From: Streptomyces sp. A0958 | GTDB taxonomy: Bacteria > Actinomycetota > Actinomycetes > Streptomycetales > Streptomycetaceae | DNA length: 64,000 bases | Reading direction: 5' to 3' | Assembly (NCBI RefSeq): GCF_004795035.1 | Contig: NZ_SSBK01000002.1 | Coordinates: forward strand, 248,001 to 312,000 | Part shown: one piece after another, positions 26,591-34,827 of the stretch | Layout: the number at the start of each line of letters is the position of its first letter | How positions within the stretch are numbered: position 1 is the stretch's first letter | The notes under the pieces: generated by a model | Database searches by the model: none | What the model was told of the DNA's origin: nothing | Seen by the model: the letters and a program-made list of their open reading frames with translations, nothing else | Program-made: the position numbers and the translations under genes

Positions 26591-26715
26591 CAGCCCTGCC
26601 CGACCCCCGGGGCCCCTCGGCCCTGCCCGGCCCCTGGGGCCCTCTCAGCCCTGTACGGCCCCTCGGGCCCCCTCAGCCCTGTACGGCCCCTCGGGGCCTC
26701 CTCAGCCCTGTCCGG
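26591..26715. repeat. Degenerate tandem repeat running into a gene 3' end
   Basis: CAGCCCTG(T/C)(A/C)CGGCCCC-type units start at 26591, 26619 (partial), 26646, 26673 and 26703, with a period of 27-30 bases. The last copy contains the stop codon of the small minus-strand gene. Confidence 0.85.
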
Positions 26716-27034
26716 CCGCCACGGCGGGCCTCAGCAGGGCGCGGATGGGGTGCCAGAGCTCCTGGGCCCGCTCCGGTCTCGCGCGCCACAGGAGGCCGTC
26801 CGGGTGGTGCAGGACGGCGGTGATCTCGTCCGGGGTCGGCGGCTCGGCGTTGCCGCGCAGGTACACGGCGCGCAGGCCCAGGTTGCGCAGCCGGGTCAGG
26901 GCCCGGGCCCGGTTGCCCGCGTGGACCAGGACGCGGACCGGGGTGCCCGGTCCCGCGCTCTCCGCCGGGCTCGGCAGGGTGATCGCGACGACCACGCTGC
27001 CGTTCGGCAACTTGCTGAATCCTCCGCCTGCCAT
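26702..27034 (-). CDS. Hypothetical protein, 110 residues
   Basis: I do not recognise a family. The protein is soluble, starts MAGGGFSKLPNGSVVVAITL and has alternating beta and helix segments (TPVRVLVHAGNRARALTRLR, then LRAVYLRGNAEPPTPDEITA). It ends with WRARPERAQELWHPIRALLR. Codon use is normal for the genome. The ATG at 27034 was chosen over an upstream frame that crosses the terminator region. It is convergent with pncA, and its 3' end is the source or end of a tandem repeat. Confidence 0.7.
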   Translation of the reverse strand: MAGGGFSKLPNGSVVVAITLPSPAESAGPGTPVRVLVHAGNRARALTRLRNLGLRAVYLRGNAEPPTPDEITAVLHHPDGLLWRARPERAQELWHPIRALLRPAVAAGQG

Positions 27035-27097
27035 GCTTCCGCGCTCCCCCGTGAGACATCGTGTCAATAAGAAAGTGAACAAGAGGCACCTAAACAC

Positions 27098-27133
27098 GAT
27101 CGGCCGTCGCCCGCTAGAGGGCGACGGCCGATC
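27098..27133 (-). terminator. Terminator of the M6 metalloprotease gene
   Basis: A perfect 15-bp stem GATCGGCCGTCGCCC/GGGCGACGGCCGATC closes a 6-base loop, 26 bases past the stop. Confidence 0.85.
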
Positions 27134-27159
27134 ATGCTGTGACCTGCGGTGATACTGGA

Positions 27160-29556
27160 TTACTTGTGCGAGGTCCCCACCTGGACGGTCATCGTGGAGC
27201 CGTTGAGCGGCTCGCTGACGATCGTGATCTTGGTGTTGGTGTCAGGAACCTTGACGCTTCCGGTCGGGTTCTCCTTGTACCAGTAGGTGCCCTTGTGGTC
27301 GTCGAAGGCCGGCACGCCGAGCTGCGGCTTGATCTTCGTGGCAACGTCGGCGTTGTGCAGCGTGAAGCCGTCCGTCGGGTACCAGCTGAACGGGGCGTCG
27401 AAGGGCTGGATCTTGTTGCGGATGATCGTGCCGTTCGACCACGTCAGCGGCTTGGCGTGCGCGTCGACCGGCAGGATCAGGCCCTGGCCCGGGTGCTGCG
27501 AGACGTTGTTGTTCTTCTGCGAGGTGTCCCAGAGCCAGACGAGCAGACCGTTCTGGTACGGGAAGTGCTCGACCCAGTCCGGACGGGTCGTGGAGAAGCC
27601 GAAGTTGTACGGGCCGACCTTGAGGGTCTCGTCGTAGCTGACGTACTGGCGGTTCTCCGCGATGTAGTACTGCGGGTAGTCCTTGGTGAACGACTTGCCG
27701 ACCCGCGAGAAGCCCTTGCTGGTCCAGCCGTTGTCGTCGCCCTCGGCGTTGTCCGTGAAGAGCGCGGCACCGTCGGCGGTGACCGAGATGGTGTCGGCCG
27801 TGAAGCCCACGCCGCCCGCGCCGCCGTCGGTGGCGTAGCGGAAGCGGATGTCGATCTTCTTGCCCGCGTAGGCGTCCAGCGAGTACGAGAGCTTCTTGTA
27901 CTTGCCGGAGACGTCGGTCAGGGCCGGCTTGTCACTGGCGTCGCGCGGGATGGCCTTGCCGTCGGCGGTGCCGTCGATCGCGGTCCAGCTGGTGCCGCCG
28001 TTGGTGGACACCTCGGTGTAGAGGTAGTCGTAGTCGGCCTCGATGTCCCACCAGCCCTGGAGGTCCAGGGTCGCCTTGGACTTGCCGGTCAGGTCGACCG
28101 GGCGGGACAGCGTGTTGCTGAGGTTGTCGCCCATGTCGCTCCACCACTGCTTGGCGCCCTCGGCGGGCGTCGTGACGGGGGTGGTGACGGGCTTCTCGGG
28201 CAGCTTGACGACGAGCGCCTGCTTGTCCTTGGTGTTGTACTCGGACACGCCCAGCTTGTGGGTGGACTTCGTCGCGGCCTTGGCCTCGGCGTAGTTGAGC
28301 CAGCCCAGCTGGAGCTTGTCCCAGGCGGTCATGTCACCGGGCATGTCCCCGATGCTGTCCTTGCCGGTGCCGAGCCAGGAGCCCGCCGACATCAGGGACC
28401 AGAAACCGACCGAGTTCTCGGCGGTGTTGGTGGTGTCGTAGAGGTCCGGGAGACCGAGGTCGTGGCCGTACTCGTGGGCGAAGACGCCCAGGCCGCCGTT
28501 CTCGGGCTGCGCGGTGTAGTCGCCGACCCAGATGCCGGTGTCACCGATCTCGGTACCGCCGGCCTTGTTGTCGGCCGGGCCGGTGGCGCCGGCGTTGGTG
28601 CCGTACGCGTACCAGCGGTGCGCCCAGATGGCGTCGGTGCCCTCGACGCCGCCGCCGGCGGACTCGTCCTCACCCGCGTGCACGATCTGGAAGTGATCGA
28701 TGTAGCCGTCGGGCTCGTTGAAGTCGCCGTCGTTGTCGTAGTCGTAGCGGTCCCACTGGTCGTACTCGGCGAGGTCCGCCTTGATCTGCTCGGCGGTGCG
28801 GCCCTTGGCCTTCTGGTCGGCGGCCCAGGCGTTCACGCCGTCCTTGATCATGTCCCAGGCGTTTGCGCAGTTGCTCGAACCGCAGTAGTTCGAGCCGTAA
28901 CGCGCCTCGTTGTAGGGGACCTTGACCCAGTCGGAGACCTCTCCGTCGACCGAGTAGCGGCCGGAGGAGGTCTTCTCGTAGTACGTCTTGAGGGAGTTCT
29001 TGCCCGCGCCCTTACCGAAGTACAGGTCCTGGAAGTGGGCCTGGTTGTAATCGGCCTGCCAGGCGGTGCTGTTGTCCTTCTTGGGGTCCGGCTTGGCTAT
29101 CTTGTTGTGCGCCGGTCCCGGCGTGCCGCCGTACTTCTTGACGGGGGGCTTGGGCCCCTCGCCGTCCGGGTCGTACATGGTCGTGTTGTCGACCTGGTCA
29201 CCGAACTCCACCAGGATGGTGAAGATCTTGTCGGTCTTCTCGCGGCCGAGCTCGACGTACTTGTTGTCGTCGAGCTTGACGACGTTGGAGCCACCGCGCG
29301 ACGACACCTTCTTGTCGCCGGATATGACCTGTTCCAGAGCTGCCTGACGCTGAGCGTCCTGCTGCTTGCTGAACGGGCCCTCCAGGTTATGTGCGTTGCC
29401 CTCGGCCGACCCCGGGTCCCGGCGGTCGATGGAGGCAGGGGTGCCTGACGCCTGGTCATCCGCCTGAGCGGTTGCGAAGGCGGATGCGGCAGCGGCGGTC
29501 GCGGCCATGGCCACGACAACCGCTCCGGTGCGAAGCGCCCGTCTCTTAATGATCAC
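27160..29556 (-). CDS. Secreted immune inhibitor A-type metalloprotease (M6)
   Basis: The 798-residue exported zinc protease has a signal peptide with basic start (MIIKRRALRTG) and hydrophobic run to ~30. A propeptide-like region runs to ~105. The M6 domain contains HEYGHDLGLPD (His361, Glu362, His365, Asp371). Acidic Asp/Asn-rich loops (DRYDYDNDGDFNEPDGYID, about 269-287) look like calcium sites. The C-terminal half contains an immune inhibitor A jelly-roll-like domain. Relatives degrade host or environmental proteins; in a soil saprophyte nutrient scavenging is the likely role. It is transcribed alone. Confidence 0.95.
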   Translation of the reverse strand: MIIKRRALRTGAVVVAMAATAAAASAFATAQADDQASGTPASIDRRDPGSAEGNAHNLEGPFSKQQDAQRQAALEQVISGDKKVSSRGGSNVVKLDDNKYVELGREKTDKIFTILVEFGDQVDNTTMYDPDGEGPKPPVKKYGGTPGPAHNKIAKPDPKKDNSTAWQADYNQAHFQDLYFGKGAGKNSLKTYYEKTSSGRYSVDGEVSDWVKVPYNEARYGSNYCGSSNCANAWDMIKDGVNAWAADQKAKGRTAEQIKADLAEYDQWDRYDYDNDGDFNEPDGYIDHFQIVHAGEDESAGGGVEGTDAIWAHRWYAYGTNAGATGPADNKAGGTEIGDTGIWVGDYTAQPENGGLGVFAHEYGHDLGLPDLYDTTNTAENSVGFWSLMSAGSWLGTGKDSIGDMPGDMTAWDKLQLGWLNYAEAKAATKSTHKLGVSEYNTKDKQALVVKLPEKPVTTPVTTPAEGAKQWWSDMGDNLSNTLSRPVDLTGKSKATLDLQGWWDIEADYDYLYTEVSTNGGTSWTAIDGTADGKAIPRDASDKPALTDVSGKYKKLSYSLDAYAGKKIDIRFRYATDGGAGGVGFTADTISVTADGAALFTDNAEGDDNGWTSKGFSRVGKSFTKDYPQYYIAENRQYVSYDETLKVGPYNFGFSTTRPDWVEHFPYQNGLLVWLWDTSQKNNNVSQHPGQGLILPVDAHAKPLTWSNGTIIRNKIQPFDAPFSWYPTDGFTLHNADVATKIKPQLGVPAFDDHKGTYWYKENPTGSVKVPDTNTKITIVSEPLNGSTMTVQVGTSHK

Positions 29557-29672
29557 GTGATGCAGTCCTCCCCGGCGCCCGCGGCGACGGCCCGGGAGTG
29601 TGGAGAGGCCGCGCGCGGAAACGCGTCACAAGTGACGACATTCGACCGGAGTTACGGAAGAAAAGACAGACC

Positions 29673-29702
29673 TTGACTTGAACAGAGCAAGTGCACTATG
29701 CA
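29673..29702 (+). promoter_or_regulatory. Candidate sigma-70-type promoter in the 370-base protease/membrane-protein gap
   Basis: TTGACT, an 18-base spacer and TATGCA read toward the small membrane protein, ~225 bases before its start. The gap 29557-29926 holds no gene. It also contains an AT-rich stretch near 29640-29680 that may include the protease promoter. Confidence 0.4.
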
Positions 29703-29926
29703 GGAGCACCATTCCGGTATCCGGACGAGGCGTCCGCGACCCACCGGCGCGTCAGACTCCCGCGGGGGCGCGTGAGATGACTCCGTGCGCCCCCCATGCA
29801 TCGGCACTGTGGGTTAGGTTACGCTTACTGGCCGTTCCTCGCGGGCATCCACCGTCGTAGAGTCGTTCGACAGCGCGACCGTGTTGAGAGACCGCCCATC
29901 CGACGTCCCGAGGACTGGAAAACGCC

Positions 29927-30265
29927 ATGCCGCGTCCCACTGCCGCACAGCTCTCCTACGGTTCGGTCACCGTCGTCTTCTCGACCCTGGCCATGTTGCT
30001 GCTGTTCCGCACCGGTTCGGGCATCGGAATCGCCGCCGTCGGCACGGCCGCGCTCGCTCTCGGGCTGCTGGTGTCCGTCACCGTACCCGCGCCGGCCCGC
30101 CGGCACACGGCCAAATCGGCGGCGCCGGGCGCCCCGGCGTCCGCACACCGTGGCACCGCCCCCGCCGCCGGGGACGAGGGCCGCGCCCCCGCCCCCGTAC
30201 AGAGCAGGATTCCCGCCGCACGCGCCGCCGCGCGGCGGGTCGGGGAGCACTCGCTGAGGCACTGA
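29927..30265 (+). CDS. Small membrane protein of unknown function
   Basis: The 112-residue protein has two adjacent membrane helices (LSYGSVTVVFSTLAMLLLF and IGIAAVGTAALALGLLVSVT). A Pro/Ala/Arg-rich cytoplasmic tail with no recognised motif follows. No family is recognised. It converges on an RDD protein gene with a 27-base gap containing only a weak GGCCGC/GCGGCC stem. Confidence 0.65.
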   Translation: MPRPTAAQLSYGSVTVVFSTLAMLLLFRTGSGIGIAAVGTAALALGLLVSVTVPAPARRHTAKSAAPGAPASAHRGTAPAAGDEGRAPAPVQSRIPAARAAARRVGEHSLRH

Positions 30266-30292
30266 CCGGCCGGCCGCCCCGGCCGTGCGGCC

Positions 30293-30955
30293 TCAGTTGA
30301 CGGTCACCACCACCGTCTTGGCCGCCTTGTCCTGGAGCCCCTGGCGATAGGGCTTGTCCGTAAACATCAGCACGATGTTGATCAGCCACCACAGGCACGG
30401 GCAGCACAACAGCGCCGGCAGCCACAGCACCACCGCCCGCAGGAACGCGGCCCCGGTGTCCGGCACCCGGCCGTCGTTGAGCATCGCGACCCGCATCTTC
30501 AGCAGCCGCTTGCCGAGGGTGCGGCCGTCCTTGTGCGTGAAGTACGTGTCGTACGCGACGTAGAGCACCAGGCCGATCAGCGACCAGAGCAGCTGATGCC
30601 CGCTGTAGGTCTGGGCGAAGATGTCGCCGACGTTGTCGTCGTTGCCGTTGCTGTCCGACCCGCCGACCGCCCCGCCCCAGGGCAGCGAGATCAGGTACAG
30701 CGGGATCGAGATGATCAGGAAGTCGATCAGCCGGGCCAGGACGCGCTTGCCGGGTTCCGCGAGCGGCGGCATCCCCGCCAGCGGGTCCGCCCCGCCGTAC
30801 GGCCCGCCGCCCCCGTAGGGGCCCGGACCGTACGGCGGCGGAGGCGGTGCGGCGTCGTAGGGCGAGCCCGAGGGCGGCGGCTGGTCACCGGGCGGCCTCT
30901 TGCGGAACGGGTCGTCATCGGGCGGCGGACCGGACGGCGGCTGATCGTTGCTCAT
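30293..30955 (-). CDS. RDD family membrane protein with proline-rich N-terminus
   Basis: The protein has 220 residues. A ~75-residue Pro/Gly/Tyr-rich disordered head (PPPPYGPGPYGGGGPYGG) precedes an RDD domain: KRVLARLIDFLIISIPLYL carries the Arg-Asp pattern. Then come further membrane helices with YDTYFTHKDGRTLGKRLLKMRV, the second RDD signature. RDD proteins are membrane proteins, a few shown to act as ion antiporters; function here is unknown. The neighbouring larger RDD gene is upstream on the same strand, 64 bases away, suggesting an operon. The start has no clear ribosome binding site. Confidence 0.85.
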   Translation of the reverse strand: MSNDQPPSGPPPDDDPFRKRPPGDQPPPSGSPYDAAPPPPPYGPGPYGGGGPYGGADPLAGMPPLAEPGKRVLARLIDFLIISIPLYLISLPWGGAVGGSDSNGNDDNVGDIFAQTYSGHQLLWSLIGLVLYVAYDTYFTHKDGRTLGKRLLKMRVAMLNDGRVPDTGAAFLRAVVLWLPALLCCPCLWWLINIVLMFTDKPYRQGLQDKAAKTVVVTVN

Positions 30956-31019
30956 GGAGGCCAGTGCATCCTGCTGTCCGGGCCCCCGCAACGGCTCGGG
31001 TGCGTTCGGGGGACGGCCT

Positions 31020-32624
31020 TCAGCCCGCCACGAAGGTGCGCGCCGCCTTGTCGTGCCAGCACTGGCGCCACGGCCGGTCGATCAGGCACCACAGCACATC
31101 GGCCACCCCGACCACCAGGATGCCCAGCACCCCGTACACCAACCACCGGCGCAGCGCGGCGCCGAAGCCGGGCGCCTCGTGGGACTCGATGTCCCGTACG
31201 TCGAGCCCGCACAGCTTCTTGCCGAGCGTACGGCCCCACTTCGCGGTGGGCAGCGCCTCCAGGAGGACGCCCAGCACCAGGAAGACACCCAGCACCGCGC
31301 CCGCCAGTGCGGCCGTCGTGGAGTCCAGCAGCCATACGGTGACCGTCTCGCCGGACAGCTTGGCCGCGTCGATCTTGTCGTTGACGTGGTCGGCGGCCCG
31401 GCCGACGAGCGGCGCGGAGGCCGCGCCGGTGAGCGCGCCGAGGACGACGGTGTCGATGAGCCGGGCGGCGAACCGCTTGCCGAGCGGGGCGGGGCGCCCG
31501 GCCGTCCGGGCCGCGGCGAGCTGCTGGAAGTGGTCGTCGACCGGGGGCTTCCACGGCACGACCGGCTCGTCGGGCCTGCCCTGCTGCGGGAAGGCGGGCT
31601 GCGCGGGCGCCGGGCGTACGGAGAGGCCGGCGCCGGCACCCGGTCCGGCCTGCCGGGAGGGGCGGGCGGCGGGCTCGGCGGCCTGCCGCGGGGGTGTGGG
31701 GGCGGGCGGGGCCTGCGGATCGGCGGCGGGGGCGATGCCCGCACCGATCGCACGGATGGTCATCGTGCCCTCGGCGGGCGGCCGCTGACCAGCTCCGGGC
31801 GGCTGCTGACCGCCACCTGGGCGGCGCAGGGGCCTGAGCGCGACGGTGTTCTCGGCGGGCGGCCGCGCGGTGTCCCCGCTCGGGGCGCCGGCGCGGCCGG
31901 GCCGGTTGACGCGGATGGCGACGGTGTTCTCGGGCTGCGGGGCCCCGCCCTCCCGCATGCCCGGCACCACACCACCGGCCGGCTCGGGCGCGGAGGGGGC
32001 GGAAGGTGCGGAGAGCGCGGAGGGTGCCGAGGGCGCGGAGGGTCGGCGCGGGTCCGTGGGGGCGCGGTCGGCCGGTTCGCCGCCCGCCGGGGCGCGGCGG
32101 GCCACCTCGGCGGAGGCCGGGCCCCGGGGGGCGAGCTCGGCGGAGGGGGCGGACGGGGTGGCGGAGGCGGCGCCCGGCGCGGAACCGGTACCCGCACCCG
32201 CGCCTGTACCGGCGTCCCTGTCCGCAGTCGCGTCCGCGTCCGCTTCGTCGCCCCTGCCGCCCCAGGAGACCCGGCGGTCGTGGTCGCCGCCGAAGCCGGC
32301 CTGGCGGGAGGCGTCGGCCTGCCAGGCGGTGGCGGGTTCGGGGCGGCCGGCCTCGTACGGCTCCTCGTCGAGGAAGACCGGACCGGTCTCCTCCACGGAC
32401 GCGGGGGCGGGGGTGGGAGGGGGAGCGGGTGCCTGCGCCGTCCCGCCGGCGGCGGCCGCGGGCCGAGCCTCGCCCTGCGTCTCGCCCTGCGCCGGGGCCG
32501 GTCGGCTCGTGCCGGGCACCCAGGAGGCGCCGTTCCAGTACCGGACGTATCCGGGGATGGACGGGTCGGGGTAGTACCCCTCGCGGGGGCTTTCGTCACC
32601 GGGTGCCGGGGTTGGGGCGCTCAT
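31020..32624 (-). CDS. DUF2510-RDD membrane protein with long disordered linker
   Basis: The protein has 534 residues. An N-terminal DUF2510 motif (GYYPDPSIPGYVRYWNGASW, 17-36) is a WW-like module typical of actinobacterial membrane proteins. Residues ~45-380 are Ala/Pro-rich and disordered, with SAPSAP repeats. A C-terminal RDD domain (~380-530) has KRFAARLIDTVVLGALTG and KWGRTLGKKLCGLDV. Three spaced segments PENTVAIR (231-238), AENTVALR (257-264) and AEGTMTIR (284-291) look like kinase/FHA docking motifs. The ATG at MSAPTPAPGDES starts just before the DUF2510 motif. It is upstream of the smaller RDD gene. Confidence 0.85.
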   Translation of the reverse strand: MSAPTPAPGDESPREGYYPDPSIPGYVRYWNGASWVPGTSRPAPAQGETQGEARPAAAAGGTAQAPAPPPTPAPASVEETGPVFLDEEPYEAGRPEPATAWQADASRQAGFGGDHDRRVSWGGRGDEADADATADRDAGTGAGAGTGSAPGAASATPSAPSAELAPRGPASAEVARRAPAGGEPADRAPTDPRRPSAPSAPSALSAPSAPSAPEPAGGVVPGMREGGAPQPENTVAIRVNRPGRAGAPSGDTARPPAENTVALRPLRRPGGGQQPPGAGQRPPAEGTMTIRAIGAGIAPAADPQAPPAPTPPRQAAEPAARPSRQAGPGAGAGLSVRPAPAQPAFPQQGRPDEPVVPWKPPVDDHFQQLAAARTAGRPAPLGKRFAARLIDTVVLGALTGAASAPLVGRAADHVNDKIDAAKLSGETVTVWLLDSTTAALAGAVLGVFLVLGVLLEALPTAKWGRTLGKKLCGLDVRDIESHEAPGFGAALRRWLVYGVLGILVVGVADVLWCLIDRPWRQCWHDKAARTFVAG

Positions 32625-32865
32625 CACCGTGGTCCCGTATCTCTTCGAGGCCTCAGACCGACGGGCCATCGGGGTTGGGTCGGTCTCAATACAAGGGTCC
32701 ACATCTATCAGACAGCCGCGTACCCCCGGGCCGGTCCTGGTGTTTGGACCACTTTCCGGTCACGCGGATTTTTTTCGCGAAGTCGCGTAATGGATGACGG
32801 GGTAGGCGCTCTCTGCCTGTGCGGGCCGGTCGTGGGACCGGACCCAGGCAACGAAAGGACGCCTC

Positions 32866-33342
32866 ATGCACACCGTCGTGGAACGCGAGCTGGAGCTCAA
32901 GCTGGTTCTGTCGCCCGAGCGCAGCATCCCCGTACCGGCCCGGCTGACGTACCGGACCGAGGACCCGTACGCCGTACACATCACCTTCCACATCGGCTCC
33001 GACTCGCCGGTGCACTGGACGTTCGCCCGCGATCTGCTGGTGGAAGGGGTGTTCCGGCCGTGCGGGCAGGGGGACGTGCGGATCTGGCCGACGAAGTTCG
33101 ACGGGAGCAGCGTCATCTGCGTGGCGCTGACGTCTCCCGACGGCAACGCCCTGCTCGAAGTACCGTCCGCGGCGGTGGCCGTGTGGGTGGAGCGGACGCT
33201 GCGTGTGGTGCCTCCGGGTACGGAGACCGAGCGGCTCGGCATCGACGAGGGCCTGGCGGAGCTGCTCGCGCCGCTGCCGGCCGACGATCTGTGGATGAGC
33301 GACCCGTGGCCCTCGGACGAGTCGCAGGACGGGGAGGGTTGA
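32866..33342 (+). CDS. ssgG: SsgA-like sporulation protein (SsgG type)
   Basis: The 158-residue protein is of the actinobacteria-specific SsgA-like family, which guides septum placement and wall remodelling in sporulating hyphae. Conserved pieces are VERELELKLVLSPERSIPVPARLTYR (start), DPYAVHITFHIGSDSPVHWTFARDLL and GDVRIWP. The symbol is assigned from the neighbourhood recalled for S. coelicolor ssgG (beside a glycolate-oxidase-like gene and hppD) rather than sequence alone. It is transcribed alone from an AT-rich upstream gap of 240 bases. GAAAGGA precedes the ATG. Confidence 0.85.
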   Translation: MHTVVERELELKLVLSPERSIPVPARLTYRTEDPYAVHITFHIGSDSPVHWTFARDLLVEGVFRPCGQGDVRIWPTKFDGSSVICVALTSPDGNALLEVPSAAVAVWVERTLRVVPPGTETERLGIDEGLAELLAPLPADDLWMSDPWPSDESQDGEG

Positions 33343-33362
33343 GGGGCGTGGCCGGGGCCCGG

Positions 33363-34730
33363 TCAGAACACCTTGCCCGGGTTGAGCAGCCCCAGCGGGT
33401 CGAAGGCCTGCTTGATGCCCCGGTGCAGTTCCACGCTCACCTCGCCGAGTTCGCGGGCGAGCCACTCCTTCTTCAGTACGCCGACGCCGTGTTCGCCGGT
33501 GATCGTGCCGCCGAGGGCGAGGCCGAGCGCCATGATCTCGTCGAAGGACTCCCGGGCCCGCCGGGACTCGTCGGCGTCGGCCGGGTCGAAGCAGACGACG
33601 GGGTGGGTGTTGCCGTCGCCGGCGTGGGCGCAGACGCCGATGGTGAGGCCGTACTTCTCGGCGACGGCCGCCGTGCCCTCCAGCATGGCGCCGAGCCGCG
33701 AGCGCGGGACGCACACGTCGTCGATCATCGTCGCCGGCTTGACGGTCTCCAGCGCGGTCAGCGACATCCGCCGGGCCTGGAGCAGCATCTCGGACTCGGC
33801 CGCGTCGTCCGCCGGGACGACCCCGGTGGCGCCCGCGGCCGTGCACAGCTCGCCGACGGCGGCGAGGTCGGCGGAGGGGTCCGGCGTGTCGAAGGCGGCG
33901 AGGAGCAGGGCCTCGGTGGTCTCCGGGAGGCCCATGTTCGCCATGCGGTTGACCGCCTGGACGGTTGTACGGTCCATCAGTTCGAGGAGTGACGGGGTGT
34001 GTCCGCGTTCCATGATCCGGCAGACGGCGTCGCAGGCGCTCGACGCGCTGGGGAACTCGGCGGCCAGGACGAGCTGCCGGGGCGGCCGCGGCTTGAGTGC
34101 CAGCACGGCCTTCACGACGATGCCGAGGCTGCCCTCGGAGCCGACGAAGAGCCGGGTCAGGTCGTACCCGGCGACGCCCTTGGCGGTGCGGCGGCCGGTG
34201 GTGAGCAGGCGCCCGTCCGCGAGGACGACGTCGAGGCCGAGGACGTACTCGGCGGTGACCCCGTACTTCACGCAGCACAGGCCGCCGGACGCGGTGCCGA
34301 CGTTGCCGCCGATGGTGCACATCTCCCAGCTGGAGGGGTCCGGCGGGTAGTACAGGCCGTGCTCGTCGACCGCGCGGGACAGCACGGCGTTGATGACGCC
34401 GGGCTCGACGACGGCGATGCGGTCGACGGGGCTGATCTCCAGGATGCGGTCCATCTTCACCAGGGAGAGCACGATGCAGCCGTCGGTGGCGTTGGCCGCG
34501 CCCGACAGGCCCGTACGGGCGCCCTGGGGGACGACCGGGACGCGCAGCGCGGTGGCGGTGCGCATGACGTGCTGGACCTGCTCGACGGTGCGCGGGAGCG
34601 CGACGACGGCGGGGGTGCCCGCCTCGCAGAAGCTCGCCATGTCGTGGGCGTAGGAGGCGGTGACGTCCGGATCGGTGATCAGGGCGTCGGCCGGGAGGCC
34701 CGCCCGCAGGAGTTCGAGGAGATCGTCCAT
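33363..34730 (-). CDS. FAD-linked oxidase (GlcD/D-lactate dehydrogenase type)
   Basis: The 455-residue flavoenzyme has a PCMH FAD-binding domain (~35-220) with VVPQGARTGLSGAAN and CTIGGNVGTASGGLCCVKYG. The C-terminal FAD-oxidase domain has GVCAHAGDGNTHPVVCFD and TGEHGVGVLKKEWL. Family members oxidise glycolate, D-lactate or other 2-hydroxy acids. No GlcE or GlcF partner lies nearby, so the electron acceptor is unknown. The ATG at MDDLLELLRAG is preferred to a longer in-frame reading with unrelated sequence. It is convergent with ssgG. Confidence 0.92.
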   Translation of the reverse strand: MDDLLELLRAGLPADALITDPDVTASYAHDMASFCEAGTPAVVALPRTVEQVQHVMRTATALRVPVVPQGARTGLSGAANATDGCIVLSLVKMDRILEISPVDRIAVVEPGVINAVLSRAVDEHGLYYPPDPSSWEMCTIGGNVGTASGGLCCVKYGVTAEYVLGLDVVLADGRLLTTGRRTAKGVAGYDLTRLFVGSEGSLGIVVKAVLALKPRPPRQLVLAAEFPSASSACDAVCRIMERGHTPSLLELMDRTTVQAVNRMANMGLPETTEALLLAAFDTPDPSADLAAVGELCTAAGATGVVPADDAAESEMLLQARRMSLTALETVKPATMIDDVCVPRSRLGAMLEGTAAVAEKYGLTIGVCAHAGDGNTHPVVCFDPADADESRRARESFDEIMALGLALGGTITGEHGVGVLKKEWLARELGEVSVELHRGIKQAFDPLGLLNPGKVF

Positions 34731-34827
34731 GATCCAAGCGTGGCACCCGGGCCCATTGGTGTGAACCCGTCTGCCGCGGCGTTCCCAAGGCGCGGTGTGT
34801 TCTTCGTACTGACGCACAGTGATCGGC

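Noticed and set aside
30266..30292. Terminator between the small membrane protein and the RDD gene
   Set aside because: Only a 6-bp GGCCGC/GCGGCC stem is present without a T-run, which is too weak to list as a feature.
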